Of a stretch of 64,000 nt of DNA, positions 63,641 through 64,000 are shown in pieces. The stretch comes from Paratinospora sagittata. Its lineage: Eukaryota; Streptophyta; Magnoliopsida; Ranunculales; Menispermaceae. The stretch's first letter is position 1. The number at the start of each line of letters is the position of its first letter. The notes beneath the pieces were generated by a model, which saw nothing but the letters and a program-made list of their open reading frames with translations, made no database searches and was not told where the DNA came from. The DNA is taken from contig CM069589.1 in NCBI GenBank assembly GCA_035771175.1, positions 28,538,201 to 28,602,200 of the forward strand. The letters run 5' to 3'. The position numbers and the translations under genes were made by a program.

Positions 63641-64000
63641 TTGGATTTGTTTCCTTCACTCTTTTGTGATTTTCTTACTCCTCTTTTGAGACTCTCTTTG
63701 CGGTGCGAAGCTGTTCTCCTCGGGAAGAAGCGCCAATTTTGGAAAAAAGTACAATTTGAAGGTGGGAATGAACCATAGGTTTGCGTGTCTGACGACTTTT
63801 CATAAAGTTTTTATTCATTTATCATTATGTCTATTATTCACTTACGCTGCATTATTATGTATAACATTCATATATGTCATGCTTATACCTTAATATTTGG
63901 AATCCATGTATTATACTGTTACCATGCTGGATTAGCGGTCAATTTGACTAAACCAGACTTAGTCTTTGTCCTCGGTAACTTTGAATAGTGAACGGGAGAC
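63630..64000 (+). repeat. Inverted fragment of the gypsy E LTR, runs off the window
   Basis: The sequence is the reverse complement, with moderate divergence, of about 57995-58365 in the left LTR. Shared blocks include TTTTGAGACTCTCTTTGCGGTG, the TAGGTTTGCGTGTCT region and GAATAGTGAACGGGAG. In a simple minus-strand element this LTR should be in the same orientation as the left one. The LTR's first ~110 bases, with its TATA box, are missing. Confidence 0.8.

Noticed and set aside
1..64000. tRNA, rRNA and intact host genes
   Set aside because: I looked for clover-leaf-like and rRNA-like sequence and for non-transposon protein families and found none I could support; tRNA-like words belong to retroelement primer sites.

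Overview
The window looks like a repeat-dominated, AT-rich piece of a flowering-plant nuclear genome. I see no intact host gene, tRNA or rRNA. Nearly everything is a layered nest of transposable elements plus one endogenous pararetrovirus. The support is plant LTR-retrotransposon lineages (Tat gypsy with two RNase H domains, Tork- and SIRE-like copia, chromovirus-like gypsy), a plant hAT element, a LINE with a poly(A) tail, and a Caulimoviridae-like viral insertion. No species can be named from this.

Layout. 1-720: unclassified AT-rich DNA with a diverged tandem duplication. 724-13890: an old minus-strand copia ('Copia-0') split by a 10.6 kb minus-strand Tat gypsy element (2026-12625). The Tat element carries gag, protease, RT, two RNase H domains and integrase on the minus strand. 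Near its 3' end it also has a four-exon plus-strand gene with three short introns and a TATA box. 14212-14583: an unexplained exon-like fragment. 14940-22563: the 3' end of a LINE, interrupted by a 1.35 kb hAT element (15678-17023, 8-bp target duplication) and by a full-length copia ('Copia-1', 17074-22380, 5-bp target duplication).

23449-31980: an endogenous pararetrovirus. A circularly permuted minus-strand copy (29869 down to 23449) reads RT end, RNase H, C-terminal region, intergenic promoter, tRNA-Met primer site, movement protein, coat protein. A second, internally deleted plus-strand copy (29870-31980) faces it. The coat region is therefore present as a ~1.93 kb inverted repeat. The plus-strand coat ORF is uninterrupted and runs on into non-viral sequence.

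33100-43309: chromovirus-like LTRs and a gypsy pol fragment. Three LTRs are nested one inside another (A contains B, B contains C), with target duplications around B and C. 43310-57185: a decayed SIRE-like copia ('Copia-2') split in its protease by a 9.8 kb gypsy ('D', 45514-55329) whose LTRs look young but whose coding region is wrecked. 57186-63607: a minus-strand gypsy ('E') with an extra 3' ORF. The window ends in a fragment of E's own LTR in the opposite orientation.

All genes serve element replication (capsid, protease, RT/RNase H, integrase or transposase) or viral movement and encapsidation. By eye the order of events is: Copia-0 and the LINE are oldest, Tat intermediate (LTRs roughly 8-9% different over the part compared), Copia-1 (about 4%) and D (about 3%) more recent. 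Divergences are eye counts, not alignments.
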